Shown: one piece after another, positions 37,420 through 46,774 of the stretch
Position numbering within the stretch: the stretch's first letter is position 1
Layout of the letters: each line of letters begins with the position of its first letter
Notes under the pieces: generated by a model
Told to the model about the DNA's origin: nothing
Seen by the model: the letters and a program-made list of their open reading frames with translations, nothing else
Database searches by the model: none
Program-made: the position numbers and the translations under genes
Origin: Mycetocola zhujimingii
GTDB taxonomy: Bacteria; Actinomycetota; Actinomycetes; Actinomycetales; Microbacteriaceae
Assembly (NCBI RefSeq): GCF_003065425.1
Contig: NZ_CP026949.1
Location: 2,542,001 to 2,606,000 of the forward strand
Length of the DNA: 64,000 bases
Direction: 5' to 3'

Positions 37420-39276
37420 CTAAGGAGCCGACAGCTCCTGGGGCTCGGCCGGTTCACGGCCAGCAACGACGTCGAGCAGCGGCTGCCCGTATGTCGCCCG
37501 CTTCTTCTCGCCGATACCGGTGATCGACGCGAGCGCATCGAAGGAATCGGGCCGCGCGGTGGCGATTGCACGCAATGTTGCATCGCCGAAGACGATGTAC
37601 GCGGGCACCCCCTGCTGCTTCGCCGTCGCCGCGCGCCACGCGCGCAGCGCCTCGAAGAGATCGACATCCTGCGGGGCGAGGTCGGATACTGCCTGCTTGC
37701 GCGCCTTGCTGGCGGACGCTCGCCGCTCGGGCTCGGTGCGCATGGGTACCTGCTGGGTTCCGGAGAGCACCGATGCGCTGTCGTCGGTGAGACCGAGCGT
37801 GCCGTATTCACCGCGCGTTGCGAGCAGTCGCTTGGCCAGGAGCTGGCGGATGACGCCACGCCACTGCTGCTCGCTAAGGTCCTGCCCGATTCCCCACGTC
37901 GCTATCGACTCGTGTTTCCACTGGGTGGTGCGGGGCGTCGTCTTTCCGCGGAGGATGTCGATGAGGTGGCCGGCACCGAACTCCTGGTTCCGTTCGCGCT
38001 TGAGCCGGACGATCGTGGAGAGCAGTTTCTGTGCCGGGATCGTTCCGTCCCAGACCTGGGGCGGATCCAGGCAGGTGTCGCAGTTGCCGCACGGCTCTGA
38101 CGGCTGGCCGAAGTAGCTCAACAGATTGGTGCGGCGGCACTCGACTGTTTCGCACAGTGCGAGCATTGCGTCGAGGTGTGCGGACATGCGCCGTCGGTGG
38201 GCGAGGTCGCCGGGTGACTCATCGATCATGCGGCGCTGCTGCACGACGTCCTGCAACCCATAGGCGAGCCACGCGATGGAGGGTTCTCCGTCGCGACCGG
38301 CACGACCGGTCTCCTGGTAGTACCCCTCGACGCTCTTCGGCAGGTCGATGTGGGCGACGAACCTCACGTCGGGCTTGTCGATGCCCATTCCGAAGGCGAT
38401 GGTCGCGACGATGACGATGCCGTCTTCGCGGAGGAACCTGGCCTGCGTTTTCTGGCGAACCGAGGCGTCGAGGCCCGCGTGGTACGGCAGCGCGTGAATG
38501 CCGTTCGCCTGCAGGTGGGCCGCGGTCTTCTCCACGGTGTTGCGGCTGAGCGCGTAAACGATGCCGGCCTCTCCCGCTCCTTCTTTGGAGATGAAGTCGA
38601 CGAGTTGCTTGCGTGGCTCGTTCTTCGGCACGATGCGGTACTGGATGTTGGGGCGGTCGAAGCTCGCCACGAAGTGGGCGGCGTTCTGCAGGTGCAGGCG
38701 TTCGGTGATTTCGCGGTGCGTGGCATCCGTCGCCGTTGCCGTGAGCGCGATCCGCGGAACGTCAGGCCAGCGCTCCGCCAGCTCGCCGAGGGCGAGATAG
38801 TCGGGGCGGAAGTCGTGGCCCCACTGCGAGACACAGTGAGCCTCGTCGATGGCGAAGAGCGCGATTTTGCCGTTCGCGAGGAATCGCTTTGTGGCTTCCG
38901 AGCTCAGTCGCTCGGGGGCGACGTAGAGCAGATCGAGCTGCCCGGCGAGGTACGCCTGCTCGACCCGGTCGCGCTCGACGGCGTCCTGCGTCGAATTGAG
39001 AAATGCCGCCCGAACGCCGACGGCCAGAAGGGCGTCGACCTGGTCCTGCATGAGGGCGATGAGCGGCGAAACGACGATGCCGGTGCCGTCGCGCACGAGT
39101 GAGGGCACCTGGTAGCAGAGGCTCTTGCCCCCGCCGGTGGGCATGAGCACCACGGCGTCACCGCCGGAGATGACCTGGTCGACGATCGCCTGCTGCTCAC
39201 CGCGGAACGAGTCGAAGCCGAAGACCGAGTGCAGCACGTCGGCTGCGGTGGGGGCCCTTGACGCTTCTGGCAGCAC
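37420..39276 (-). CDS. recQ: ATP-dependent DNA helicase RecQ
   Basis: 618 residues. Motif [18 protein letters not shown] box [16 protein letters not shown], motif VI-type [12 protein letters not shown], zinc cysteines in [11 protein letters not shown] and CGNCDTC, a winged-helix region, and a C-terminal HRDC domain ([20 protein letters not shown]). It unwinds recombination intermediates 3' to 5'. I chose GTG 39276 because GAGGTGA precedes it; GTG 39285 and TTG 39315 are also in frame. Confidence 0.93.
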   Translation of the reverse strand: MLPEASRAPTAADVLHSVFGFDSFRGEQQAIVDQVISGGDAVVLMPTGGGKSLCYQVPSLVRDGTGIVVSPLIALMQDQVDALLAVGVRAAFLNSTQDAVERDRVEQAYLAGQLDLLYVAPERLSSEATKRFLANGKIALFAIDEAHCVSQWGHDFRPDYLALGELAERWPDVPRIALTATATDATHREITERLHLQNAAHFVASFDRPNIQYRIVPKNEPRKQLVDFISKEGAGEAGIVYALSRNTVEKTAAHLQANGIHALPYHAGLDASVRQKTQARFLREDGIVIVATIAFGMGIDKPDVRFVAHIDLPKSVEGYYQETGRAGRDGEPSIAWLAYGLQDVVQQRRMIDESPGDLAHRRRMSAHLDAMLALCETVECRRTNLLSYFGQPSEPCGNCDTCLDPPQVWDGTIPAQKLLSTIVRLKRERNQEFGAGHLIDILRGKTTPRTTQWKHESIATWGIGQDLSEQQWRGVIRQLLAKRLLATRGEYGTLGLTDDSASVLSGTQQVPMRTEPERRASASKARKQAVSDLAPQDVDLFEALRAWRAATAKQQGVPAYIVFGDATLRAIATARPDSFDALASITGIGEKKRATYGQPLLDVVAGREPAEPQELSAP

Positions 39277-39368
39277 GTTTGTCACCTCGCAAACGATAGC
39301 CGCTGCCGGTGACAACGGTTAATCGCGGGAGGCACCTCGCGGCTGGCGAACCCCCACCGCTGCAGTCC

Positions 39369-39406
39369 CATGCAGGCGCTACAGACACTTCTGCAGCGCC
39401 CGCATG
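39369..39406. repeat. Palindromic intergenic element, copy 2
   Basis: Stem CATGCAGGCGCTACAG / CTGCAGCGCCCGCATG with loop ACACTT (two mismatches), followed by ATGTGCAGCGCTCGG, closely matching copy 1 at 31955 including the secondary GTGCAGCGC core. It lies between the recQ start and the copC stop. Confidence 0.8.
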
Positions 39407-39449
39407 GATGTGCAGCGCTCGGCGCAGGACGCCCCGAGCGGAGCCCTCG

Positions 39450-40166
39450 CTAGCGCTGAGCCCCTGGCGACGACGCGTCAGCTTCGCCAGCCTCGTCGGC
39501 ACCCGGCCCGGCGGGCGGACCGTTCTTTCGCCGCACAACGACGACGACAACCACTGCCGCGATCACGAGAACGGCGAGCGCCCCGCCAATCCAGAGGAGG
39601 TCATTCGACGCGGCGGTCGTGTCGTCCGACTCGATCGGACCCGAGGGCGAGGCGGTGTCAGTTGCCTGGGTGGTGAACCTCGGCTCCGGCTCCGGCGTGG
39701 CCGATTCGACGGGTGCCTGGGCCTGTCCACACACCGGTACGGCTGCCACTCCCGCCGCGAGTTCCTGACCGGATGCCGGCTGCCAGGTGAACGTGAATTC
39801 TCCCGAGATCGGATGCCCGTCAGCGGACACCACCTGCCAGAGCACCGTGTAGTCGCCCGGCTGGCCGAGCTGCACCGGGGTGGTGAGCGTGCTGCCAGAG
39901 ACGGTCATGCAGCCATCACCGTAGTAGAGGGTCTCCGCACCAGGGCCGCGGACCTGAATAGCATTCGATGTTCCGCCCGCCTCGAGGATGGCGTCGTTGG
40001 TCGTTATTGAGAAAGTGCCGGGCTGCTCCGTCACGACGGAGTCGGCGGCCGGCGTCGAAGAGACCAGCGCGTTATGCGCCTGGGCGGGTGCACCGGTCAG
40101 GCCGAGCCCGGCAACCGCGAGCAGTCCGGCGAGTGTCGATAGTCCGAGAAGGCGGCGAATACGCAT
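39450..40166 (-). CDS. CopC-domain copper resistance protein, membrane-anchored
   Basis: 238 residues from ATG 40166. Signal peptide MRIRRLLGLSTLAGLLAVAG ending APAQA, then the mature N-terminus HNALVSSTPAADSVV, typical of CopC, whose N-terminal His binds Cu(II). The CopC domain ends at about residue 135 (DGHPISGEFTFTW). A Thr/Pro-rich linker, one C-terminal helix (LLWIGGALAVLVIAAVVVVV) and a basic tail follow. No CopD fusion is seen. It likely binds or buffers copper outside the membrane; the gene downstream of the start side (40365) encodes a membrane protein that may be linked. Confidence 0.88.
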   Translation of the reverse strand: MRIRRLLGLSTLAGLLAVAGLGLTGAPAQAHNALVSSTPAADSVVTEQPGTFSITTNDAILEAGGTSNAIQVRGPGAETLYYGDGCMTVSGSTLTTPVQLGQPGDYTVLWQVVSADGHPISGEFTFTWQPASGQELAAGVAAVPVCGQAQAPVESATPEPEPRFTTQATDTASPSGPIESDDTTAASNDLLWIGGALAVLVIAAVVVVVVVRRKNGPPAGPGADEAGEADASSPGAQR

Positions 40167-40364
40167 ATGCCTAACCTTCCATACTCCCGGCGCGGATTGA
40201 CCCTGCGCGTGAGCCAGCTGGGTGCCTGGGTGGACGGTGTGAGTTCGATTCATGAGTTCCGAAATTCGTTGAGGTGCGACCGGGCGCGCAAAGCGGCGGT
40301 CGGCGAAAGAAAATGGTCTGCGTTGTGCCGGCCGCCAGTCGCTGAAGGCGAATGCCCTCCGCTG

Positions 40365-41021
40365 TCAGGCGAACGAGTGGGTCCGGCGAACGGGCGCGGG
40401 AGGTCCCCGATGGCGCATCGCCGAGAGCAGCACGCGGTGACGGGCAACCAGCACGGGCAGCCAGTCGACCGCGGTGCGAACCTCGCCGCCGACGACAGGG
40501 ACGACACGAGCGATGATGAGCGCCCGAACGCCCATCCGCAGCGTGTCGACCAGGGCGACGAGCACTCGCTCGCCGCGAACCAGAGCAGCGATCGTGACAC
40601 CGGCCGCGAGCGCGTGGCCGAGCCACATCGCCGGGGCTGGCGTCGCGTGGACGTGGGTCACGGCATCCGTCGACAGCAGGATCATTCCGGAATGGTGGCC
40701 CGCACTGGTCGTCACCGTGCCCGTCGTCACTGTGCCCGTCGCCACTGCGCCCGTCGTCACCGTGCCCGTGGTCGCTGGCGCGAGCGCGAAGAAAAGGTGG
40801 TAACCCAGCTGGCTGAGCACGACCGAAACCGCGAGACGCCAGGGCGAAAGCGCTCGACCGGCGAGGGCGATGCACACGAATACGGCGAGAACGGATGCCA
40901 CGGCGAGCGCGAAAATACCGGGAACAGCGTCGCCGGAAATCGTGTGGGAGAGCGCGGCGACGAAGGTGGCCAGTGCGGCCGCGAGAAGGCCGCGAAGCAC
41001 GCGGGTCCGCCGAGCGCGCAT
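40365..41021 (-). CDS. Hypothetical membrane protein with His/Thr-rich repeat loop
   Basis: About 218 residues from ATG 41021 (GGAAGG upstream; ATG 41027 is alternative). Four to five helices: LRGLLAAALATFVAALSHTI, VASVLAVFVCIALAG, a third near VVLSQLGYHLFFAL, and one at HALAAGVTIAALV. Between helices lies a loop with repeats of TGTVTT and histidines (SAGHHSG, VTHVHATPAP). Proteins of this type sit beside copper genes in actinobacteria; whether this one binds metal is not established. The 198-bp gap to copC holds nothing recognised. Confidence 0.65.
   Translation of the reverse strand: MRARRTRVLRGLLAAALATFVAALSHTISGDAVPGIFALAVASVLAVFVCIALAGRALSPWRLAVSVVLSQLGYHLFFALAPATTGTVTTGAVATGTVTTGTVTTSAGHHSGMILLSTDAVTHVHATPAPAMWLGHALAAGVTIAALVRGERVLVALVDTLRMGVRALIIARVVPVVGGEVRTAVDWLPVLVARHRVLLSAMRHRGPPAPVRRTHSFA
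40708..40767. repeat. 15-bp tandem repeat inside the membrane protein gene
   Basis: Four head-to-tail 15-bp units (consensus GTCGTCACCGTGCCC on the plus strand) encode repeated five-residue Gly-Thr-Val-Thr-Thr-like units in the extracytoplasmic loop. In-frame period, so copy-number change would not shift the frame. Confidence 0.85.
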
Positions 41022-41146
41022 GATCATCCTTCCCGCGGGAGAGTGGGCTGACTGGCCCTCCCTCCACTGTACGTCGCCCCAACAGGAGCGCAGCACCCGG
41101 AACCGCGGCGTGCGCCGGGCTGTGGCGAGTCAACTACGCTTTCGAC

Positions 41147-42025
41147 ATGCTCACCGCGGTCATCGGCCTGATCGGCGCGTTCGTCTACGGCGCGGCGGAC
41201 TTCCTCGGCGGACTCGCCTCGAAGCGAATCAGCCCGCTCAGGGTCACAGCACTCGCCGCTGTGTTCGGTCTTGTCATTCTCCTCGCGGTACTGCCTCTCG
41301 GCTTCGGGCGCTGGTCGGCCGAAGCCGTGCTGTGGGGCGGGCTGTCTGGCGTCACCGGCGCCATCGCCATCTCGCTGCTCTACGCCTGCCTCGCGATCGG
41401 ACCGATGTCGATCCTGTCCCCGCTCACCGCCGTCGTGTCGGCGATAGTACCGATGACCTGGGGACTGACCACGGGCGACGAGTTCGGCGTCCTGGGATTC
41501 TTTGCGCTCGGACTCGCGCTCGTCGCCGTCGTCCTGGTCGGCTTCGTTCCTGAAAAGGGCGCGGTACGACCGAGCATCCGTGGTGTGCTCATGGCAATCG
41601 GCTCGGGTGCGATGATCGGCGCGTTCATCATCCTCATCGACCAGACGCCCGAGGATTCCGGGGTCGTTCCACTCGTGATGAACCGGGCGGTGAACGCCAC
41701 GCTGATGTTCACCGCGGTGTTCCTCATCTGGCTGCGAACCCGGAACCCCGGTCGCGATGCGAGTCCCTCCGCACCTGCGCGGACCGGGTGGCGCCCGGGG
41801 CTGAGCCTCGCCGTCGCGTGCGGCCTCCTCGACGCGCTCGCCAACACGCTGCTGCTCATCGGCATCCGGATCGGTGATCTCTCGGTGATGGGCGTGCTCA
41901 CGGCTATGTACCCCGCCGGCACGATTCTTCTTGCGGCCGTGGTACTCAAAGAACGGATCGCCCCCGTGCAGTGGCTCGGGCTCGTGCTCGCACTGGTCGC
42001 AGCGGGCATGCTCGCTCTCGCCTGA
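41147..42025 (+). CDS. EamA/DMT family transporter
   Basis: 292 residues with ten hydrophobic helices and two EamA repeats. N-terminal AVIGLIGAFVYGAADFLGGL, LYACLAIGPMSILSPLTAVV, and C-terminal MGVLTAMYPAGTILLAAVVL with EWLGL-like KERIAPVQWLGLVLAL. Drug/metabolite efflux is the usual role; substrate unknown. No operon partner seen. Confidence 0.9.
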   Translation: MLTAVIGLIGAFVYGAADFLGGLASKRISPLRVTALAAVFGLVILLAVLPLGFGRWSAEAVLWGGLSGVTGAIAISLLYACLAIGPMSILSPLTAVVSAIVPMTWGLTTGDEFGVLGFFALGLALVAVVLVGFVPEKGAVRPSIRGVLMAIGSGAMIGAFIILIDQTPEDSGVVPLVMNRAVNATLMFTAVFLIWLRTRNPGRDASPSAPARTGWRPGLSLAVACGLLDALANTLLLIGIRIGDLSVMGVLTAMYPAGTILLAAVVLKERIAPVQWLGLVLALVAAGMLALA

Positions 42026-42130
42026 CGGTGCCGGGCCGGGCGGTCAAATGAGGGAATCCGCTCGCGCCTCGACGACGACAGGAATAGGTTGGAGTGACCC
42101 CTTCCGTCGTTCGTGAGAAAGCAGGAACCT

Positions 42131-42445
42131 GTGGCTGATGATGCCGACCAGACCACCAGCGTCACGAGGAACGACGACGAGTCGAGGTATGAGATCCGGG
42201 TCGGTGGCACGCTCGCCGGGTTCGTCGCCTTCCGCCAGAAGCCGGGTCGGCTGTCGTTCACCCACACGCTCATCGAACCCGAGTTCGAGGGCCTTGGCCT
42301 TGGCTCGGTCCTCGTGCGAAGCGCCCTCGACGACGTCGTCGCCAGCGGCGACACGATTGTGCCGTACTGCACCTTCGTTCAGTCCTGGCTGAAGCGTCAC
42401 CCCGAGTTCGAGGGCACCGTCGACTGGAAACCAGTCCAGCAATGA
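42131..42445 (+). CDS. GNAT-like N-acetyltransferase (YjdJ type)
   Basis: 104 residues. Short GNAT fold: YEIRVGGTLAGFVAFRQKPG, LSFTHTLIEPEFEGLGLGSV (acetyl-CoA binding), and YCTFVQSWLKRHPEFEGTV. This is the YjdJ/GtnT small group. GTG 42131 has AGGA upstream; GTG 42113 is in frame. It is coupled to the pirin gene through ATGA at 42442-42445. Acceptor unknown. Confidence 0.85.
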   Translation: MADDADQTTSVTRNDDESRYEIRVGGTLAGFVAFRQKPGRLSFTHTLIEPEFEGLGLGSVLVRSALDDVVASGDTIVPYCTFVQSWLKRHPEFEGTVDWKPVQQ

Positions 42446-43398
42446 CGCGACTGGACCAGCCGGTGAGTGAATCGCTCAGCTCGCGCTCCGGTCCGACGGG
42501 GCAGACGGCGCGCCGGCTCGAGTCCCGCGAGGTCCCGCTCGGCGGCATCCGCGGGATCGTCGTGCACCGGTCACTCCCCCAGCGCACGCTGCCCATGGTC
42601 GGCGCGTGGTGCTTCCTCGACAGGTTCGACGACGAAGAGGTCGGGATGAAGGTGCTGCCGCACCCGCACACCGGACTGCAGACAGTGACCTGGCCCGTCG
42701 AAGGCAGCATCCGTCACCGTGACAGCGTCGGCAGCGACGTCGCCGTCGAGCCGGGCGAACTCAACATCATGACGAGCGGGTACGGCATCTCCCACTCGGA
42801 GTTCTCGCTCGACCCCGCCGGCAGTCCTCTCCGCGGCCTCCAGCTGTGGGTGGCGCTGCCCCGCGACGTCGCCGACATCGATCCGTTCTTCGAACGCCAT
42901 ACCGAGCTTCCGGTCTATCGCGCTGACGGCCTCACCGCGAGCGTGCTCGTCGGCAGGCTCGGCGACGTCGTCTCGGAGGCGACCGTATTCACGCCGCTGG
43001 TCGGGGCGGATGCCGTGATCGACGCTGGTGCGCGCGTCACCCTCCCACTCGAAGGCCACTACGAGTACGCGGTCATGGTGCTCTCGGGCACGCTCGAGGT
43101 GGCCGGTGAATCGCTCACGCCCGGGCCACTCCTCTACCTCGGCTCCGAGCGCGAATCGCTCGACGTCGCGAGTGCGGACGGGTGCCGGTTCGTTCTGCTC
43201 GGCGGTGTGCCGTTCGCGGAGGAGCTCATCATGTGGTGGAACTTCGTGGCCAGGAGCCATGAGGAGATCGTGAGCGCGCGGGACGCGTGGGAATCGCGCA
43301 GCATCCGTTTTGGTTCGGTCGAGGGACACGGTGGTGAACGGATTCCGGCACCGCCGCTCCCGGGCGTGCGGTTGACCCCGCGTCGCCGACAATCCTGA
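42442..43398 (+). CDS. Pirin family protein
   Basis: 318 residues, bicupin. N-terminal metal motif around PHPHTGLQTVTWPVEGSIRH, then GYGISHSEFS, and the pirin C-terminal cupin EELIMWWNFVARSHEEI. Pirins bind Fe(II) or other metals, some with quercetinase activity. Co-translated with the GNAT gene. No clear role beyond redox/stress can be read. Confidence 0.92.
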   Translation: MTRLDQPVSESLSSRSGPTGQTARRLESREVPLGGIRGIVVHRSLPQRTLPMVGAWCFLDRFDDEEVGMKVLPHPHTGLQTVTWPVEGSIRHRDSVGSDVAVEPGELNIMTSGYGISHSEFSLDPAGSPLRGLQLWVALPRDVADIDPFFERHTELPVYRADGLTASVLVGRLGDVVSEATVFTPLVGADAVIDAGARVTLPLEGHYEYAVMVLSGTLEVAGESLTPGPLLYLGSERESLDVASADGCRFVLLGGVPFAEELIMWWNFVARSHEEIVSARDAWESRSIRFGSVEGHGGERIPAPPLPGVRLTPRRRQS

Positions 43399-43427
43399 GC
43401 GCGGGTCTCAGGCGAGACGCACTAAAC

Positions 43428-43443
43428 TTAGGGTTACCTCACC
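43428..43443. promoter_or_regulatory. Possible DtxR/IdeR-like iron box
   Basis: TTAGGGTTACCTCACC lies 32 bp before the ECF S-component start. It agrees with about 12 of 16 positions of the known DtxR consensus core TTAGGTTAGCCTAACC. Promoter context is right, but no second half-site check was possible. Confidence 0.4.
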
Positions 43444-43475
43444 AACGAAACCGCTCACCCGAAACCGAGATCGAC

Positions 43476-44075
43476 ATGCGAAACGCGAGCACCCGCCTCC
43501 TGCTCACCTGCGCGGCCATCGGCGTCGCCGGTGGCCTGGTTTTTGTGGTCAGCGGCTATCTCAACGGGCTCGTGTCGGCCACTGCTCCGGTTCTGTACGG
43601 TTCGATCGTCGGCGTGTATTTCCTCCCCGGCGTTGTCGCACAATCTCTCCTTCGACGGGGTGGGGTCGCGCTGCTCACCGGTCTCTTCGCCGGTCTCATC
43701 GCCGCGGCTTTCAGCCCCCAGTGGTTCCTCCGCTACCTGGGCGCCGGCCTCGCGATCGGGCTGCTGCAGGAACTGCCGTTCCTCGTCAGCCGCTACCGGT
43801 ACTGGCGCTCCTGGGTCTTCTACCTCGCGGCGGCGATCGCCGGGATCATCTTTGGCGCCGGGGTCTATCTGACCATCGGTGCCGAACAGTTCAGCGCGAG
43901 CCTCGGTGTCGTGTACTTCGCTCTGTTCGCCGTGAGTCCGATTATCTTCACCTGGCTCGGGCGGGTCATCGCCAGCCGGATCGACAAGACCGGGGTGGCG
44001 CGGGGGCTCCAGCGCGAGGTCGACCGCAGGCCGGACTCACCAGGTTCGGTCGACGCACCAGTGACCTCCGCGTGA
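43476..44075 (+). CDS. ECF transporter substrate-binding (S) component, YkoE-like
   Basis: 199 residues with five to six helices (LLTCAAIGVAGGLVFVVSG, VLYGSIVGVYFLPGVVAQ, LGAGLAIGLLQELPFLVS). Order S component, fused ATPases, T component matches the YkoEDC arrangement known for hydroxymethylpyrimidine/thiamine. No thiamine riboswitch is visible in the 77-bp leader, and a DtxR-like box precedes it instead, so the substrate is open. The coding start gives a basic N-terminus MRNASTR. Confidence 0.8.
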   Translation: MRNASTRLLLTCAAIGVAGGLVFVVSGYLNGLVSATAPVLYGSIVGVYFLPGVVAQSLLRRGGVALLTGLFAGLIAAAFSPQWFLRYLGAGLAIGLLQELPFLVSRYRYWRSWVFYLAAAIAGIIFGAGVYLTIGAEQFSASLGVVYFALFAVSPIIFTWLGRVIASRIDKTGVARGLQREVDRRPDSPGSVDAPVTSA

Positions 44076-44083
44076 CCAGCTGA

Positions 44084-45811
44084 ATGCCGGATCACACTGC
44101 CGCGCTGCGGCTGGAGGATGTGCGGATCCGCTATGACGGGAGCGCCGACGACACCCCGAACGGTGTGAGCTTCGACGTTCGCACGGGTGACGTCGTCCTC
44201 ATCCTCGGCCCATCGGGGTGCGGCAAGTCGACACTCGCCCTGTCACTCAACGGGCTCGTCCCGCACGCTGTTGCCGCGACGCTGTCAGGATCCGTCTTCG
44301 TCAACGGCATCCGAACGGCGGATGCCACGGTGTCGCGGTTGTCGCAGGATGTCGCGATGGTCTTCCAGGACCCCGATTCGCAGCTCGTCACCGGCACGGT
44401 GTTCGACGAGGTCTGCTTTGGCCCGGAAAACCTCCTTCTCCCCGTGGACGACGTGCTCGAGCGAGCCGAACGCGCCCTCCGTGCCGTTGGACTCTGGGAG
44501 AGGCGGCTGGACAACCCCGACCTGTTGTCGGGCGGTGGCAAGCAGCGACTCGCCATTGCCTGCGCCCTCGCCATGGACACCGGGGTGCTCGTGCTCGACG
44601 AGCCGACCGCCAACCTCGACCCGACCGGTATCAGCGATGTCTACGCGGTCCTTCGCGATATCGCGGCGGCGGGGACGCACGCGGTTGTCCTGATCGAGCA
44701 CAACCTCGACGCGGCCATCGACCTCGTCGACCGGGTCATCGTCCTCGACGGCACCGGGAAAATCGCCTTCCAGGGCGACCCGAGAACAGTGCTCGCCGGG
44801 GCCGCGGAGCAGGTCGCGGCGCTCGGAGTCTGGCTGCCCGTCGCCACCCTCGCCGCGCTGCGGTTGAGGAGCGCCGGAGTGGTACTCGATCCGCTCCCCC
44901 TCACCCCGGACGAACTGACGACCGCGCTCAATGGCATCCGTTCTCTTCCCCCGCTCGCGGAACGCAGGCCCGAGCCGACCGTCGTCCCGAGCGATGCGGC
45001 CGTGAGCGTTCGGGGTCTGACCGTGACCCGCGGCCGCACCCCGATCATCCGTGACGTGTCACTCGAGATCGGCCGGGGCGATTTCGTCACGGTGATCGGT
45101 GCCAACGGAGCGGGCAAGACCACGCTCGTTCAGGCTCTTGCCGGTGTCGTTCCGCCGCCGAAGGGCCGGGTTCGCGTCGGCGATCTTGACCCTGCGACGA
45201 GTGACGCGCGGATGCTGGCGGACCACGTCGGTTTCGTCTTCCAGAACCCCGAGCACCAGTTCATCGAGAACACGGTGTTCGACGAACTCGCACACGGGCT
45301 GCGGGTGCGCGGGCGCTCTGACGACGGGCCGAGCGTGGATGAGATCGAGGCGCGCGTCACAGCGATGCTCGAGCGCTTCGGCCTGGCGAAGCACCGCGAC
45401 ATGCATCCGTTCCTTCTCTCCGGTGGACAGAAGCGCCGGCTTTCGGTGGGGACAGCACTCATCACCGGCGCCCCGGTGCTCGTCCTCGACGAGCCGACGT
45501 TCGGCCAGGATCGCCAGCGAGCGAACGAACTGCTCACCCTGCTTCGGGACCTGCACCGCTCGGGAACAACGGTGATCACCGTGACCCACGACCTCCAGCT
45601 CGTCGCCGAATACGCGAGCCACGTTGCTGTGATGCATGACGGACAACTCCTGGCGTTCGGTGCCGCCGGGGATATTCTCGGCGACGGCGAACTTCTCTCA
45701 AGGGCCGGGCTCATTCTGCCCCCACTTGCGCGGGCGATGCGGGGCGTGACGCGGCATCCGTCGTGGATGTCGCTGACCCGCGTCGCTGACCTGCCGGGGA
45801 GCCCCACGTGA
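44084..45811 (+). CDS. ECF transporter double ATPase (EcfA-EcfA' fusion, YkoD-like)
   Basis: 575 residues with two ABC domains. Domain 1: GPSGCGKSTLALSLNG, LSGGGKQRLAIACALAM, LVLDEPTANLDP. Domain 2: GANGAGKTTLVQALAG, LSGGQKRRLSVGTALITG, VLVLDEPTFGQD. Both have QDPDSQ/QNPEHQ Q-loop blocks typical of energy-coupling-factor ATPases. It powers uptake by the S component with EcfT. It overlaps the T-component gene (GTGA). Confidence 0.93.
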   Translation: MPDHTAALRLEDVRIRYDGSADDTPNGVSFDVRTGDVVLILGPSGCGKSTLALSLNGLVPHAVAATLSGSVFVNGIRTADATVSRLSQDVAMVFQDPDSQLVTGTVFDEVCFGPENLLLPVDDVLERAERALRAVGLWERRLDNPDLLSGGGKQRLAIACALAMDTGVLVLDEPTANLDPTGISDVYAVLRDIAAAGTHAVVLIEHNLDAAIDLVDRVIVLDGTGKIAFQGDPRTVLAGAAEQVAALGVWLPVATLAALRLRSAGVVLDPLPLTPDELTTALNGIRSLPPLAERRPEPTVVPSDAAVSVRGLTVTRGRTPIIRDVSLEIGRGDFVTVIGANGAGKTTLVQALAGVVPPPKGRVRVGDLDPATSDARMLADHVGFVFQNPEHQFIENTVFDELAHGLRVRGRSDDGPSVDEIEARVTAMLERFGLAKHRDMHPFLLSGGQKRRLSVGTALITGAPVLVLDEPTFGQDRQRANELLTLLRDLHRSGTTVITVTHDLQLVAEYASHVAVMHDGQLLAFGAAGDILGDGELLSRAGLILPPLARAMRGVTRHPSWMSLTRVADLPGSPT

Positions 45812-46617
45812 CGGCGGCGCTCGACCCGTACTCCGTGCGACGCGGAGTGACGGCCCGACATTTCCTGCACAGGCTCAACCCGCTCGCGAAGATCGCCGGG
45901 CCGCTGCCGTTCATGCTCTACCTCCTGTTCGTGCGCGACATTGCGACTCCGCTTGTGTTCATCCTGCTTGCGCTTCTGCTCATCACCGTCGGGGCGAAAC
46001 TCAGTGCCAGGCTCGTGGTTGCGCTCTGGCTCGGCCTGCCCGCTGTCGTTGCCGTGCTGTCGGTGAGCTTCGGGCTGTGGACGGATGCCGCGCGCGTCGA
46101 CGACACGCTGCTCCTGTTCCAGCTCGGCGAGTACCGGTTCTATCTCGGGGCCTGGCTGATCGGACTGGCCACGGCACTCCGTCTCGGGGCGCTGCTCTCG
46201 CTCGCGCTGATCGCGGGCCTCACGATGACGGGGCCCGACCTGGTTCGGGCGCTGGTGCAGCACCTGCGCGTGCCCTATCGCATCGGGTATACGGCACTCG
46301 CCGCCTATCGGTTCGTGCCCCGGTTCCGGCTGGAACTCGAGCAGATTCGCCGGGCGCACCGCGTTCGGGGCGTGTCAGGCGGCAGGGGCCCGCTCGCCGG
46401 CATCCGTCGCGGTCTCGGCTACATCGTGCCGCTGCTCGTCGGGGCGATTCGGCACGCTGAGCGAGTCGCACTCGCGATGGACGCACGGGCGTTCGGCGCG
46501 CATGAGTCGCGCACGGAGCGGTATCTCGTCCCGTTCCGCGCCCGCGATTGGGTGTTCGTCGTGCTGTTCTGGGCGGTTGGCGCGGCGCTCATCGTGGCGG
46601 CGGCGGCCCTGCTCTAG
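45808..46617 (+). CDS. ECF transporter transmembrane (T) component
   Basis: 269 residues from GTG 45808. Multiple helices and the EcfT signatures: FLHRLNPLAKIAGPLPFMLY near the start, and the coupling motif region FRLELEQIRRAHRVRGVSGG and ERVALAMDARAFGAHESRTE (two A-R-x type motifs). It links the ATPases to the S component. Last gene of the three-gene set. Confidence 0.93.
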   Translation: MTAALDPYSVRRGVTARHFLHRLNPLAKIAGPLPFMLYLLFVRDIATPLVFILLALLLITVGAKLSARLVVALWLGLPAVVAVLSVSFGLWTDAARVDDTLLLFQLGEYRFYLGAWLIGLATALRLGALLSLALIAGLTMTGPDLVRALVQHLRVPYRIGYTALAAYRFVPRFRLELEQIRRAHRVRGVSGGRGPLAGIRRGLGYIVPLLVGAIRHAERVALAMDARAFGAHESRTERYLVPFRARDWVFVVLFWAVGAALIVAAAALL

Positions 46618-46648
46618 CGGGCCTGTTCACCGAGCGCGGCACTTCCAT

Positions 46649-46682
46649 GCCCTGCGCTGCAGAAGCTTCTGCAGCGCAGGGC
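46649..46682. repeat. Palindromic intergenic element, copy 3
   Basis: A perfect palindrome at 46651-46680 centred on AAGCTT, arms CCTGCGCTGCAG / CTGCAGCGCAGG, extended by GC on both sides, and flanked by CCATG before and GGATCTACAGCG after. The CTGCAGCGC core, six-base loop and flanks match the elements at 31955 and 39369. It lies between ecfT and the radical SAM gene. Confidence 0.8.
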
Positions 46683-46774
46683 TGGATCTACAGCGGTCGC
46701 GGGCTAGAACGCGCTCGCGCACGTCCGCTTCCTCAATAGCCCGGTTTTCTCGAATCCATGTTCTAATGGAGTGC

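Noticed and set aside
43399-43475. Thiamine (TPP) riboswitch upstream of the ECF genes
   Set aside because: Only 77 bp are available and no TPP core (CUGAGA and its partners) is seen.
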